The notes beneath the pieces are model-generated. The model was not told where the DNA came from, made no database searches, and worked only from the letters and a program-made list of their open reading frames with translations. 64,000 nucleotides of DNA from Panulirus ornatus (Eukaryota; Arthropoda; Malacostraca; Decapoda; Palinuridae), in NCBI RefSeq assembly GCF_036320965.1, contig NC_092279.1, positions 17,698,741 through 17,762,740 on the forward strand, in the 5' to 3' direction. A program made the position numbers and the translations under genes. Shown one piece after another: positions 53,885 to 64,000 of the stretch. The first letter of the stretch is position 1; every line of letters starts with the position of its first letter.

Positions 53885-55707
53885 AGGCGCCGATGTCTTC
53901 TTCCTCCGCCTTAAAAAAAAAAAAAGATTCTATGATTCAAAAATATTGCGTTATAAAGCACCAGTGATTCACTCTTCCTCAGCCGTTATAATGAATGATT
54001 AATTGTAATGACTCAAGAGATTAATTCTATTCCAGTCATGGCAGGCTAATGATCCATTCTTCCCCACTACAATGCCTCCAGTGTAATACCGGTGATTCAT
54101 TCCCACTTCAGTGTAACAGCGGTGATTCACTGCCACTCCAGTGTACTCCACGGGATTCAGTCCCCCCCTCTCTCTCTCTCTCTCCCTTACAGTGTGAGAC
54201 CTATCGATGATTCCTAGTATTCACATCAACGTCACCCATGCACACAGTCAGTCACTCATACTCGCATCATGGGACCAGGACGTGTGAGGGAAAAAAATAT
54301 GAGGAGGTCAACAGCGTAATATGAGAGGAAAATAATGAGAGACGAGGGAGTGCACGAAAGTGAGAAAACGGAAAAGTAAGAAATGAAGAGTTGTTAAAGA
54401 CGGGGAAAATGCTGTGAGGACTTGGTCCCGAGTGAGTGTGGGACAAACGAACGACGAATACGAGGGACTTCCCTCTCAGACACCTTCCTCCTTCCATCGC
54501 AAGGCCTCCTGCAGCTGCCGAGGTCACCCGCTCTACTCCCTTCTACTGCTGGTAACTGTAAACATGTACTTGACGCCTACCATCCCCCACCCCTTCCCAT
54601 CACCACCACCACCCACCACACCAACAGGTTCGACAAGATCCAATACTTCCTGCACTACACTGGTCCACGCCACAAGCAAGATCCGTTACACCACGCGTTG
54701 ATATCGCTCGCTCCTTCAAATGAAAAAAAAAAACATACGAAAAATGTATGAATAAAAAAATCTAGTTGGAAATATGGGAAAATATCGGAAGGCCTGACGG
54801 AGGTAAACATCTGGGAGGGTAGGAAGCGACCAGGTGTGGACACTGATGGACTCGTGAGGCGGGGGGGGGTTGTACTGGACGCGTTCCCTCACGTCACCCA
54901 GAACCTAAAGATGGAGTGGATACGCGGCCAGCCAGGCGGGAGGATGGGCACCTGTGTGACAGAGGCGTCAAATAGGTGGAAGTATGACGCACATCATGAC
55001 GCTACCTATTTATGGGTATACTGCTCTGAGTAGTATGACGCAGATACCCTCGCTGGAGTACAACGGTATACTTCCTGAAGTATGATAGCGACCAGTCAAT
55101 ATATCATCTCCATACCAACTCCTTCTCCCAAACACATCATCTCCCAGGGTAACTATGAGTCCCGCAGGATGACACGCCTTACGTGGACGCACGACGCAAT
55201 CCTGAGTCTGTCTGTCGCCTCGTTCCCTCACACTCTGGGCAAGGAAGACATCAGCTTCCTACCTCGTAACCCAAACACCGGGAGTGTCAGGACCCGAGGG
55301 CTGGACTTATGAAACATGAGGAACATGGAGGAGCGGGTGAACGGCTTCGCCAACCTCACACAGCCACCTTCTTCCTGCCCCCCCACACACACGGCCGCGG
55401 ACATCATCGTCTCCGGCAACACTGACAACCAACCACCAACATTGCACATGCCAACAGTGTCACCGTAGCTTGGGATGCGCCAGCACCCAGCATCCCACAC
55501 TTGACATTCACGGAAAAGAATTCTTTCGGAGAATTAAAAAGGCGGCGGTTGCTCAAGTCCCGAGTCTCCAGGTAAACTTACCCGTCATGAGTTTACTTTG
55601 CCTGCGTGAACCGGCTGAGTCACGGACCAACATCGATGCAGAAATGGGAAAAAATTATACCGCTTCCTACCGGGGGTTACCCCCCCCCCCCCCCCCGCGC
55701 CCTCTCA

Positions 55708-55763
<56 letters not shown>

Positions 55764-56890
55764 GTACATACGTCTATATTGAGATAAAGTTGTTCTCTCG
55801 CTTTTTTAAATGCAAACGTTAGGCAGAACTCAGCCCGTAGATGGCAAGCGAATGATGATCAGCGACTCCGAGCTGGGTGTATACGGCAGAGATGGGTAAC
55901 TAACTCGAGTGCGGAGGGTTCGAGACGTTACCACGAGGGATGGAGACATTGTGGCGAAGACTGACGACTAGACGACCACCTTGGAGACTCGCTGCTCATA
56001 CGACAAGATGGGGTGGTGACTGGACACATTCAGAAACACGGGTTTCCATATCATCCAGTACAGTGGTGGTTCTTGTTTACGCTGTGAATCACAAGTTGAT
56101 GTATAAACGTTACATCTGGCTGACTAGGTATTAGCAACAGTGTATCACTTGTGGCACACCGTGACACCATCCTGTGTACACCGATGATCACACGATGGCA
56201 TGTGTGATTGACAACGTCCCTCCCGGGACTACCGCAGACGTAAGCCCTTCTGCCGCGACCCAACAATCAACACCCATCTGGGAAGAAGACCCATCCCCCC
56301 TCCACCAGGAGGAGCATCGTGGACACCCCCCACAACTTCACACCGCTACCTTAAGACAAATAAAGGTGTCAGTGTGCGACATATGGATCCCTCCTGCCTT
56401 CCTTGGAGACGTGGCGACCAGCTCTGGTGCGAGGGCGGAGGAGCACCAGCATCCTCCCTAGACAGTGTGGTCGAAATCCTCTCATCATCTCTACGGAAAC
56501 GAAACAGGTGGATGGGTTAGCAGTAGCCCATCCATCCCGGCCTTGTGTGACAGTAAAGGGAGTATCTACATCCTCCGATGAGTGAGGCTCTGGCTGGGGT
56601 TCCTCACCCCATATCCTCCAGCCGTCGGTAGTGTGGAGGGAAATTACGGTAAAATTACATGTTCAGGAATCATGAAGGTGATCTGCTGCCAGTCTAAGTA
56701 GGTGACGACTGAAGCACGTCCCTTCCTCCTCTACCCTAACTCCAATACTAGTCGCATGGGGAAGAACTCTCTCTCTTGTGTCTCCCCTGATGATGTGATT
56801 ATTATACGAAAGTGCACTTGGGAACTTATCGTGTTTCATCTTCCCCGTGGACTCATAGGAATATCTTGATCACGCGCAAAATTGTGATCC
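53885..56890. other. No confident gene; mixed GC-rich DNA
   Basis: Several ORFs of 60-110 codons on both strands without family motifs. (CA)n at 55707-55757 after a C run. A weak cadherin-like translation at 55240-55455 is noted among the findings. Confidence 0.4.

Positions 56891-56896
<6 letters not shown>

Positions 56897-56966
<70 letters not shown>
56897..56966. repeat. (TA)n microsatellite
   Basis: About 34 TA units. Confidence 0.97.
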
Positions 56967-56970
<4 letters not shown>

Positions 56971-58263
56971 CCCTAGCATGACCCGTGTGATGGGCAGACA
57001 GGAAATACCCGGGTGAACTTTTTACACTGAAGTTAAAATGAAAATTCCCGTCACTTCTGAAGGTATCCGGGAGGACGCCCCCTTGCGTCGGGTGAAGGTC
57101 GAAGTCATTGCCAGGATGGTGGTAATAGCTCAAACCACCACCACCACCACGTGAGAACCACACTTTTTCGTGAAGTGGGTTTCCACGATGGTCATACCAG
57201 CCTCCGCACCGCCGCCCCATCACTCATCCCAACGGGGTCTCCTGACGCAGGTGCCACTCACGAGTCTCCGTCAATAAACAGCTGCTGTCACTGAGCTTCC
57301 CCCCGCCCTTCCCTCCCTCAGGTCTGACGTAAACAAGTATTGTCTGTGGCCGGCGTTCCCCAGGACTTTCAGGGAGTGTTCCTCTCGGAGACGAAGGCCA
57401 AACAGCATTTTCTTTTTTCTTCTTCTAAGACCACTGCGTACCATTAGCTCTGAACATAGCACAGTTAGGGAGCGCGCCATTAACTCAGGACACAGCACAG
57501 GGAATGTGCCACTGGCTCGGGACACAACGCAGGGAGTGAGCCATTGGCTCACGACACAGAAAGGTTAGGGAGTGTGTTGGAGACTGTAGCGGTTCCTACC
57601 TTAAGATAGCCAGTGTTTACGTCTCAACTCAGATGGGAGAGGCAAGCGTTGGCAGTCTACACCTAGTCATAACGAACACAACCCCTCCGGACTCTTGCTC
57701 TCCTAATGGCACAAAACTGACCCAGCTTTCATTATCATTATGTCTATCAATAACGCAAAATTACCACATCCTCCAATCCTCTCCTGCACACTGTTTAGAG
57801 AAAGAGTTCACGTGATTCAATAACAAACCTCTACGTTAGTACAACGTACGTTCCGCGGATGTGAACGTCTGAGGCAAATACCGAAGCAATCATTTGGACT
57901 TCAATTTTTGAATTCTTTCTCGTGAAGCGAAGATTTACACAGCTTTGTCAAATGAATTTGATTGCAGCAGCTCCTTTACGTGTGTTGCAAGGATTTCACA
58001 AGTTGCAGTCAATAAACATTAATAATTCACGACAAAAACCAGCCACGTTCAACTGGGTCTGAGACGAGTTGAGTGTATTGTCTGAGTGAACAATCTCTGT
58101 ATGATGATAAGTGCCAGGCGAGCGAGGTCGCGCACTCATACCTCCCTCCCGAGGCCTTCATAGATTCCACGCTGGGCCGCGAGTCAATGGGATTCGTTAT
58201 GGTCCTCGGGTCTCGTCTGGTAATCGCCCCAGGTCACCTGACCTACTGATCCTGATCCCTGAT
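56967..58263. other. No gene recognised
   Basis: 57460-57570 has short degenerate repeats of AGGGAGTGWGCCATTGGCTC type. Otherwise nothing identifiable. Confidence 0.45.
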
Positions 58264-58602
58264 ACTTGAGCACGATGGTACGACCCTTGAGCACGACAGT
58301 AGGACCCTTGAGCACGACGGTAGGACCCTTGAGCACAACGGTACAACCCTTGAGCACGACGGTACGACCCTTGAGCACGACGGTACGACCCTTGAGCACG
58401 ACGGTACGACCCTTGAGCACGACGGTAAAACCCTTGAGCACGACGGTACGACCCTTGAGCACGACGGTAGGACCCTTGAGCACAACGGTACAACCCTTGA
58501 GCACGACGGTACGACCCTTGAGCACGACGGTACGACCCTTGAGCACGACGGTAGGACCCTTGAGCACGACGGTGTGACCTATGAGCATGTCGGTACGACC
58601 CT
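58264..58602. repeat. 21-bp minisatellite array A, about 16 units
   Basis: Unit GAGCACGACGGTACGACCC plus TT, variants at the GTACG/GTAGG/GTACAA site. Units 3-6 recur as units 10-13, a 147-bp higher-order period. Confidence 0.95.
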
Positions 58603-58677
58603 TAGGTAAGATGGCCTGGTCTTAGACCTGACTTTTGAAGGAGAGGTGAAAGGTCAGGTTATCACACTAGTGCCAAA

Positions 58678-58815
58678 TGTGCTCAAGGGTCGTACCATCG
58701 TGCTCAAGGGTCGTACCATCGTGCTCAAGGGTTGTACCGTCGTGCTCAAGGGTCGTACCGTCGTGCTCAAGGGTCGTACCGTCGTGCTCAAGGGTCGCAC
58801 CTTCGTGCTCAGGAG
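58678..58815. repeat. 21-bp minisatellite array B, inverted copy of array A
   Basis: About six units of GTGCTCAAGGGTCGTACC plus RTC, the reverse complement of array A, starting about 75 bp after it. Confidence 0.95.
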
Positions 58816-58973
58816 GTTAATGTATCCAAAGACCATCAACAATTCTAAGGTATAATCATTCTTGAAAATTGTTTCTAAATCATTAGGAACAAAATCCCTT
58901 CACCATCCCACTGGATCTGGTAACACCACTTCCTCTACTGTGGCAAGATCTGAACCACAGCCAGTGTTGCCCA

Positions 58974-58998
58974 CACACACACACACACACACACACAC
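58974..58998. repeat. (CA)n microsatellite
   Basis: About 12 CA units. Confidence 0.9.
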
Positions 58999-59067
58999 GT
59001 CTGGATTGTGCTGATGGATGGGCCACTGGCTTCTCTACGACACCTGACCCCGAACTCGTGCTTTGTT

Positions 59068-59160
59068 ACCCTGCCCACTACCTGCTAGCCCGGCCTCACA
59101 ACCCTGCCCACTACCTCCTAGCCCGGCCTCACAACCCTGCCCACTACCTCCTAGCCTGGT
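59068..59160. repeat. 33-bp tandem repeat, three copies
   Basis: CCCTGCCCACTACCTCCTAG followed by CCCGGCCTCACAA, nearly identical between copies. Confidence 0.92.
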
Positions 59161-59165
59161 CTCCT

Positions 59166-60185
59166 CTTTCCCTCCTGTAGTCGATCTATCACGCGCTACT
59201 CCTCCCGAGGTTCACACGGCCAGGTCATACTCCCAGCACCAGTTTAGAAGTTTACCACAGACAGTTTACTCTCTCTCTCTCTCTCTCTCTCTCTTACCCT
59301 TCCTCTTCCCGCGGGGCTAGACGAGGTCAAAGCGTCTGCACCTGGTCTAACCATCAACCCCAAAAATCTCCTTCATCGCTCTTCGTCCTACAGTTCCTAT
59401 AGTCTGAAGCGCCAAGCGTTTTCCCCACATGAATCACACACTCTTGTAAACATCCGTTTCAACAAGGGAATTAAAGGTCATAATCTCTCAAATAAAAGAC
59501 ACATTAATATGCATCTCGCTCACACTACCACCGTTGCATTTTGCACCAGTTAAATAAAGGACTGGTTTTCCCGACACACTCCATCGATCCAAGGGCAGAG
59601 TGTATGTAGCCTTAGAACCTGAATGTTCGTGTATAATTCCTTCAGCAGCCTGGCTCACACCCCGGCCACTGACCTCCAGGAGGAAAACAGGTGTGTTGAC
59701 CCTTGCGGGGGGGGGGGGGGGGAGGAGGAGAGGTTGTTGACCCCGCTTTCTGGGGTCTGAGGCGTCATAAACAAACTTCACACCATTATACACATAAAGT
59801 AATGGAATTAAATTCTTTTCCACACATTTACGTATTAGTGTACTTATCTATTTACTAATTACAGGTGACCTGGTAATAATGCATCAAATTGTCATTGATA
59901 TAAAACATTATCAAGGATTGACTACAGCTGACAGATGTAGTTAGCAACGACCAGCCACGACCTCCCTACAGGCCTGGGCATCCATGCACCTCCCACGCCA
60001 CCCCACGTCACCCCGCTGAGACGCTGTACTACCCTGACGCCTTCACTACCTCTGCCGTCCTGTGGACCACAGGTGTCGTCAGGACTGAGCCCCAGGGGAC
60101 GCCTGGGGTAGTAGGACGGGGGCAGGTGTGGCCCAAAGAAGTGTCATGTTGGGGTCTGTGTTCACACACCTACCCCTCAGTACAC
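59166..60185. other. No gene recognised
   Basis: (TC)n at 59271-59293, G run at 59708-59722. No coding signal. Confidence 0.45.
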
Positions 60186-60601
60186 AACTGCCCCTCCACA
60201 CACACACACCTACTCCTCCACACACACACACACCTACTCCTCCACACACACACACACCTACATCTCCACGCACACCTACTCCTTCACACACACACCTACT
60301 CCTCCACACACACACCTACTCCTCCACACACATCTACTCCTCCACACACACACACACACCTACATCTCCACACACACCTACTCCTCCACACACACACCTA
60401 CTCCTCCACACACACACCTACTCCTCCACACACACACCTACTCCTCCACACACACCTACTCCTCCACACACACACACACCTACATCTCCACACACACCTA
60501 CTCCTCCACACACACACCTACTCCTCCACACACACCTACTCCTCTACACACACCTACTCCTCCACACACACCTACTCTTCCACACACACCTATCCCTCCA
60601 C

Positions 60602-60662
<61 letters not shown>
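60186..60662. repeat. (CA)n-based minisatellite, then (CA)n
   Basis: CA tracts of varied length separated by CCTACTCCTC or CCTACATCTC, units about 18-30 bp, ending in a pure CA tract from about 60604. Confidence 0.93.
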
Positions 60663-60667
<5 letters not shown>

Positions 60668-60877
60668 TGCATAAGCTGGTACAGAGGCCGTGGGCGGGGG
60701 GGGTTTATCCAGAAACTTGGAGAATACCTGGCTGGCCTCGTCCCACAAGGCTACTTGTACCCTACCTCCCTACACCACTACATAGACAAGACGACGTCAC
60801 GTCATTACATAAGTGTGTGTGTCTCTCTATCCTGCCGGCCCAGTCTCGGCACCGCACCGTCATCACGAATGATTCAA

Positions 60878-61120
60878 GACCGGGGATAGACCGGTAATTA
60901 CCGGGGATAGACAGGTCATAACCAGGGACAGACAGGTCATTACCGGGAATAGACAGGTCATCACCGGGGATAGACCGGTCATTACCGGGTATAGACCGGT
61001 CATTACCGGGAATAGACAGGTCATCACCGGGGATAGACCGGTCATTACCGGGAATAGACAGGTCGTCACCGGGGATAGACCGGTCATTACCGGGTATAGA
61101 CCGGTCATTACCGGGTCTTA
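60878..61120. repeat. 21-bp minisatellite array C, about 11 units
   Basis: Units of the type ATTACCGGGGATAGACCGG plus TC, with variants GATAGACAGGTC, GAATAGAC and GTATAGAC. Period 21 bp throughout, unrelated in sequence to arrays A and B. Confidence 0.93.
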
Positions 61121-61521
61121 AATCGTCAACACGACGGAACAAACCTAGTCACTACCAGGAACCAGAAAGGTCAGCCTTTGACCCGGGACCGTAGACCAGC
61201 ACAGACTTTAACCTTCTCTCACGACAACTAAGGGTCAAATCAGCCTGTAAGGTCTTACGTAGGTCTTGCCAAGGGTCAAGTCCTCTCGTCCCCTTAATCT
61301 TACTACGACGAAGGTCAAGCCTTGCTCCAGCCTTGGACCAGCCTTCACCCTCCAGCAGCCATTACATCGGCCTTGAGGCGGAACAACTGTGGAGGGTGGA
61401 AAAAAAAAAAAGAGAAGAAGAAGACTTAAATGTGGAATTCTTGGCGTAATATCTGAGGTTGTCCCACGTACGCTGGCCGTATATACAATAGAAGCAGGAT
61501 GCTACGCTTACCCTGATGACG

Positions 61522-61646
<125 letters not shown>

Positions 61647-61784
61647 TTGGATAAGACTTCTCCTGGCACAGACACGTCGCACGGCTGGGCGTGTGTCCAC
61701 AGAGGGGGAGGGATAGAATAAGGTGGCTCTCCACGGGCGTGCATGACCCTGGTATACCACAGTATAAACATACCATCCTGTATG

Positions 61785-62110
61785 ATGCTCTCGGGTAAAT
61801 ATGTGACACCACAGAATAAATATGTAATAGACTGTATATGTACCATTCTAAATACATGCTGGTATATGATGCAATCGGGTAAATATGTGACATACCACAG
61901 AATGAATATGTAATAGACTGTATATGTACCATTCTAAATACATGCTGGTATATGATGCAATCGGGTAAATATGTGACATACCACAGAATAAATATGTAAT
62001 AGACTGTATATGTACCATTCTAAATACATGCTGGTATATGATGCAATCGGGTAAATATGTGACATACCACGCAACAGACTGTATATGTACCATTCTAAAT
62101 ACATGCCAGT
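61785..62110. repeat. 86-bp tandem repeat, about 3.7 copies
   Basis: CATGCTGGTATATGATGC starts units at 61855, 61941 and 62027. Internal blocks CGGGTAAATATGTGACA and GACTGTATATGTACCATTC recur. The last unit lacks about 11 bp. Confidence 0.95.
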
Positions 62111-62412
62111 ATAGAGTTATTCTTAGATCTTTATAAAAATGTCTTTTTCCTCTTCCGGAGTAGAAAAAGATTCGTATAAACCGCCACGGTAAATAGACTC
62201 GTGGAGTAGACCGTGAAGAAGGAGGAGGAGGAGGAAGGAGGAGGAGGAGGAGGCACATGTGGCGCCTCATCCCGCCTGCCCAGAGTGTCCTTCCTTGTTG
62301 CCTGCATCATGCAACTCCTGACCCATGACCTCAGCTGAGGCTTCCTCACTCACCCCACCGTCTGACCTCACTGCCTCCCCTCCATCCCTTCCTCCCTCCC
62401 TATCCCTTGGCT

Positions 62413-62532
62413 GGATCGTCTTCCTCCCTCCGTTCTCTATGTCCACTTGCTCCATCGTCTTCCTCCCTCCGTTCTCTATATCCACTTGCTCGATCGTCTT
62501 CCTCGCTCCGTTCTCTATATCCACTTGCGTCA
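62413..62532. repeat. 39-bp tandem repeat, three copies
   Basis: CGTCTTCCTCCCTCCGTTCT followed by CTATRTCCACTTGCTCSAT. Confidence 0.92.
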
Positions 62533-62647
62533 CGTTCACCACGTTTGATGTTTAATATATAAATCTATAAAAATAACTTATCTAAGATCTGTATAGTGAT
62601 ATATCTATGACGTCTATAATCATACGAGGACTATATGTTGTTATATA

Positions 62648-62650
62648 TAC

Positions 62651-62724
<74 letters not shown>

Positions 62725-62734
62725 TTATTTATTT
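62648..62734. repeat. (TA)n microsatellite
   Basis: Long interrupted TA tract preceding a LINE tail. Confidence 0.95.
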
Positions 62735-62876
62735 ATCATTATACTTTGTCGCTGTTTCCCGCGTCAGCGAGGTAGCACAAGGAAACAGAAGAAAGAATGG
62801 CCCAACCCACCCACATACATATGTATATACATACACGTCCACACACGCACATACATATACCTATACATTTCAAGGT
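62735..62876 (-). repeat. LINE 3'-tail unit
   Basis: Minus strand: GGTTGGGCCATTCTTTC, then GTGCTACCTCGCTGACGCGG, GAAACAGCGACAAAG. Matches the tails at 17.2 and 23.0 kb. Confidence 0.88.

Positions 62877-62941
<65 letters not shown>
62877..62941. repeat. (TA)n microsatellite
   Basis: About 32 TA units between two LINE tails. Confidence 0.97.
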
Positions 62942-62944
<3 letters not shown>

Positions 62945-62946
<2 letters not shown>

Positions 62947-63128
62947 ATTTTTTTTTTTATTATACTTTGTCGCTGTCTCCCGCGTTTGCGAGGTAGCGCA
63001 AGGAAACAGACGAAAGAAATGGCCCAACCCCCCCCCATACACATGTATATACATACGTCCACACACGCAAATATACATACCTACACAGCCCTCCATGGCC
63101 TACCCCAGACGCCTCACATGCCTTGATT
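62945..63128 (-). mobile_element. LINE 3'-UTR fragment
   Basis: Minus strand from GGGGTAGGCCATGGAGGGCT through the tail stem CTCGC-AAAC-GCGGG to an A/T-rich end. Nearly the same as the 3' UTR at 17.1-17.25 kb. Confidence 0.88.
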
Positions 63129-63577
63129 ATATATATATATATATATATAAGGTTCTTGTATAAACGAAGGGAACATGTCTTGCTCATGCGAATCATAGTA
63201 ATATTACTCTATACATCTCTCAAAATTTCTAGATATCCATCTACTAGGCTTACAATTAGATGTAACGACATTGAATTAGAATTTTGATAAGTCTTGAGTG
63301 GTGAAGTTCACCCCCCCCCCCTGGAGCGGAGGAGGGAACTTTAACTCCCTACGTTGTCACATTTAGTAACACAGGATGAAGGACACCTGTGACAAGTTGC
63401 GGCAGTAGTAGCCCGTGACACGTGACGTCACCGCGTATGACGCCTCTCGTCACGATGCGTGACACGGGCGTAGAGAGGGGAGGGTGGTGGGGGTGGGAGG
63501 AGCATGAGACCATTGTACGAACAGCCAGTCTTCTGCTGGGTCATGTTCCGCTGGAGTGTGTGTGTGTGTGTGTGTGT

Positions 63578-63632
<55 letters not shown>

Positions 63633-64000
63633 TCCCCTAACCTACCTCCCGCGGCCTTCACCCCCGTCGCCTTCCTTTAACCCAGCTAGAACGAAAAAAA
63701 CGGGGAACGCGGGTAGATATGCGGATCCGCTATTGTCTTGGGGATGTGGGTTGATATGCCTCGTCACAGGCTGCTCCTGGCCGTGGTGTTCGACTGGATG
63801 TGCGTGTGTACGAGGTGTAGTACTTCTGCACCCAGCATCGCTGTGCAACCGGAACTATGTTGAAAACTGGACGCGATGGGTGTTGTGTTCGCTGGGTATT
63901 ACGTACGCTGGATACTGTGTGCGCTGGGGGTTAAGTACGCTGGCGATGTTTATACCTGCGTGCACCCCGTGAGACACGTGACCATTTCATGCAGGCGAAT
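63129..64000. other. No gene recognised
   Basis: (TA)n at 63128-63149, C run at about 63310, (GT)n at 63558-63631. Nothing else identifiable. Confidence 0.5.

Noticed and set aside
54414..54751. Overlapping plus-strand ORFs of 95 and 109 codons
   Set aside because: No recognisable domain, proline/threonine-rich from CCA repeats, and two frames are equally open.
58184..58588. ORFs of heptapeptide repeats on both strands over the 21-bp arrays
   Set aside because: A 21-bp unit without stops is open in several frames at once. No start context or flanking exons support translation.
58264..58815. CRISPR-like appearance of the 21-bp arrays
   Set aside because: Units are contiguous with no unique spacers, and the genome is animal.
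60126..60889. His-Thr-Pro repeat ORFs of 182 and 253 codons
   Set aside because: Products of the CA-based minisatellite, in overlapping frames; low complexity only.
60762..61142. 126-codon minus-strand ORF of GNDRSIPG repeats
   Set aside because: Translation of the 21-bp array C; the opposite and shifted frames are open as well.

Overview
The window is animal nuclear DNA, most likely from a decapod crustacean. It has intron-rich coding sequence, very abundant (TA)n, (CA)n and (GA)n microsatellites, and many copies of LINE and SINE-like repeats of a kind I associate with lobsters, crabs and shrimps. The taxon is an inference. There are no prokaryotic features.

One protein-coding gene is clearly supported. 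It is a plasma-membrane Na+/H+ exchanger (SLC9 family, closest in my recollection to insect Nhe2/NHE3) on the minus strand between about 41.4 and 13.26 kb. I placed 18 exons by hand. All junctions use GT/AG, all phases agree, and together they give 888 codons plus a stop. The first visible exon starts two bases into a codon at 41399, so the N-terminal exon or exons are missing; none was found between 41.4 and 64 kb. Exons 1-7 encode the membrane exchanger domain, exons 8-11 the membrane-proximal regulatory tail, and exons 12-18 a variable cytoplasmic tail made mostly of frame-neutral exons. That tail ends in serine-rich RRxS motifs and a PDZ-ligand-like terminus.

Region by region: 1-12.6 kb is AT-rich and has no recognisable gene. 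It holds a decayed CR1-like reverse-transcriptase remnant (7.9-8.4 kb) and SINE-like copies (9.05, 10.7 and 12.2 kb). From 12.65 to 13.26 kb is the probable 3' UTR. The introns between 13.3 and 41.1 kb carry many LINE pieces: a decayed LINE at 13.6-15.6 kb, a large inverted pair at 16.3-18.4 kb, others at 21.5-24.2, 27.6-29.2 and 32.5-33.0 kb, and a young 5'-truncated copy with an 11-bp target-site duplication at 25.96-26.29 kb. From 41.4 to 49 kb is repeat-rich upstream sequence with a Tc1/mariner transposase fragment, a tRNA-derived SINE, SINE-like elements and another LINE copy. From 49.7 to 62.5 kb is GC-richer and unusually dense in minisatellites (21, 21, 33, 39, 45, about 57 and 86 bp units), including two 21-bp arrays in opposite orientation. 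From 62.6 to 64 kb there are two LINE tails and (GT)n.

The most interesting repeat observation is that the LINE 3' tails and the SINE-like element tails share one short stem-loop (CTCGC, a 4-nt loop, GCGGG). It recurs more than 20 times in 64 kb, as expected if a short element borrows the LINE machinery. Three LINE copies are also broken at almost the same place, in the YADD catalytic motif, where (TA)n replaces the upstream sequence.
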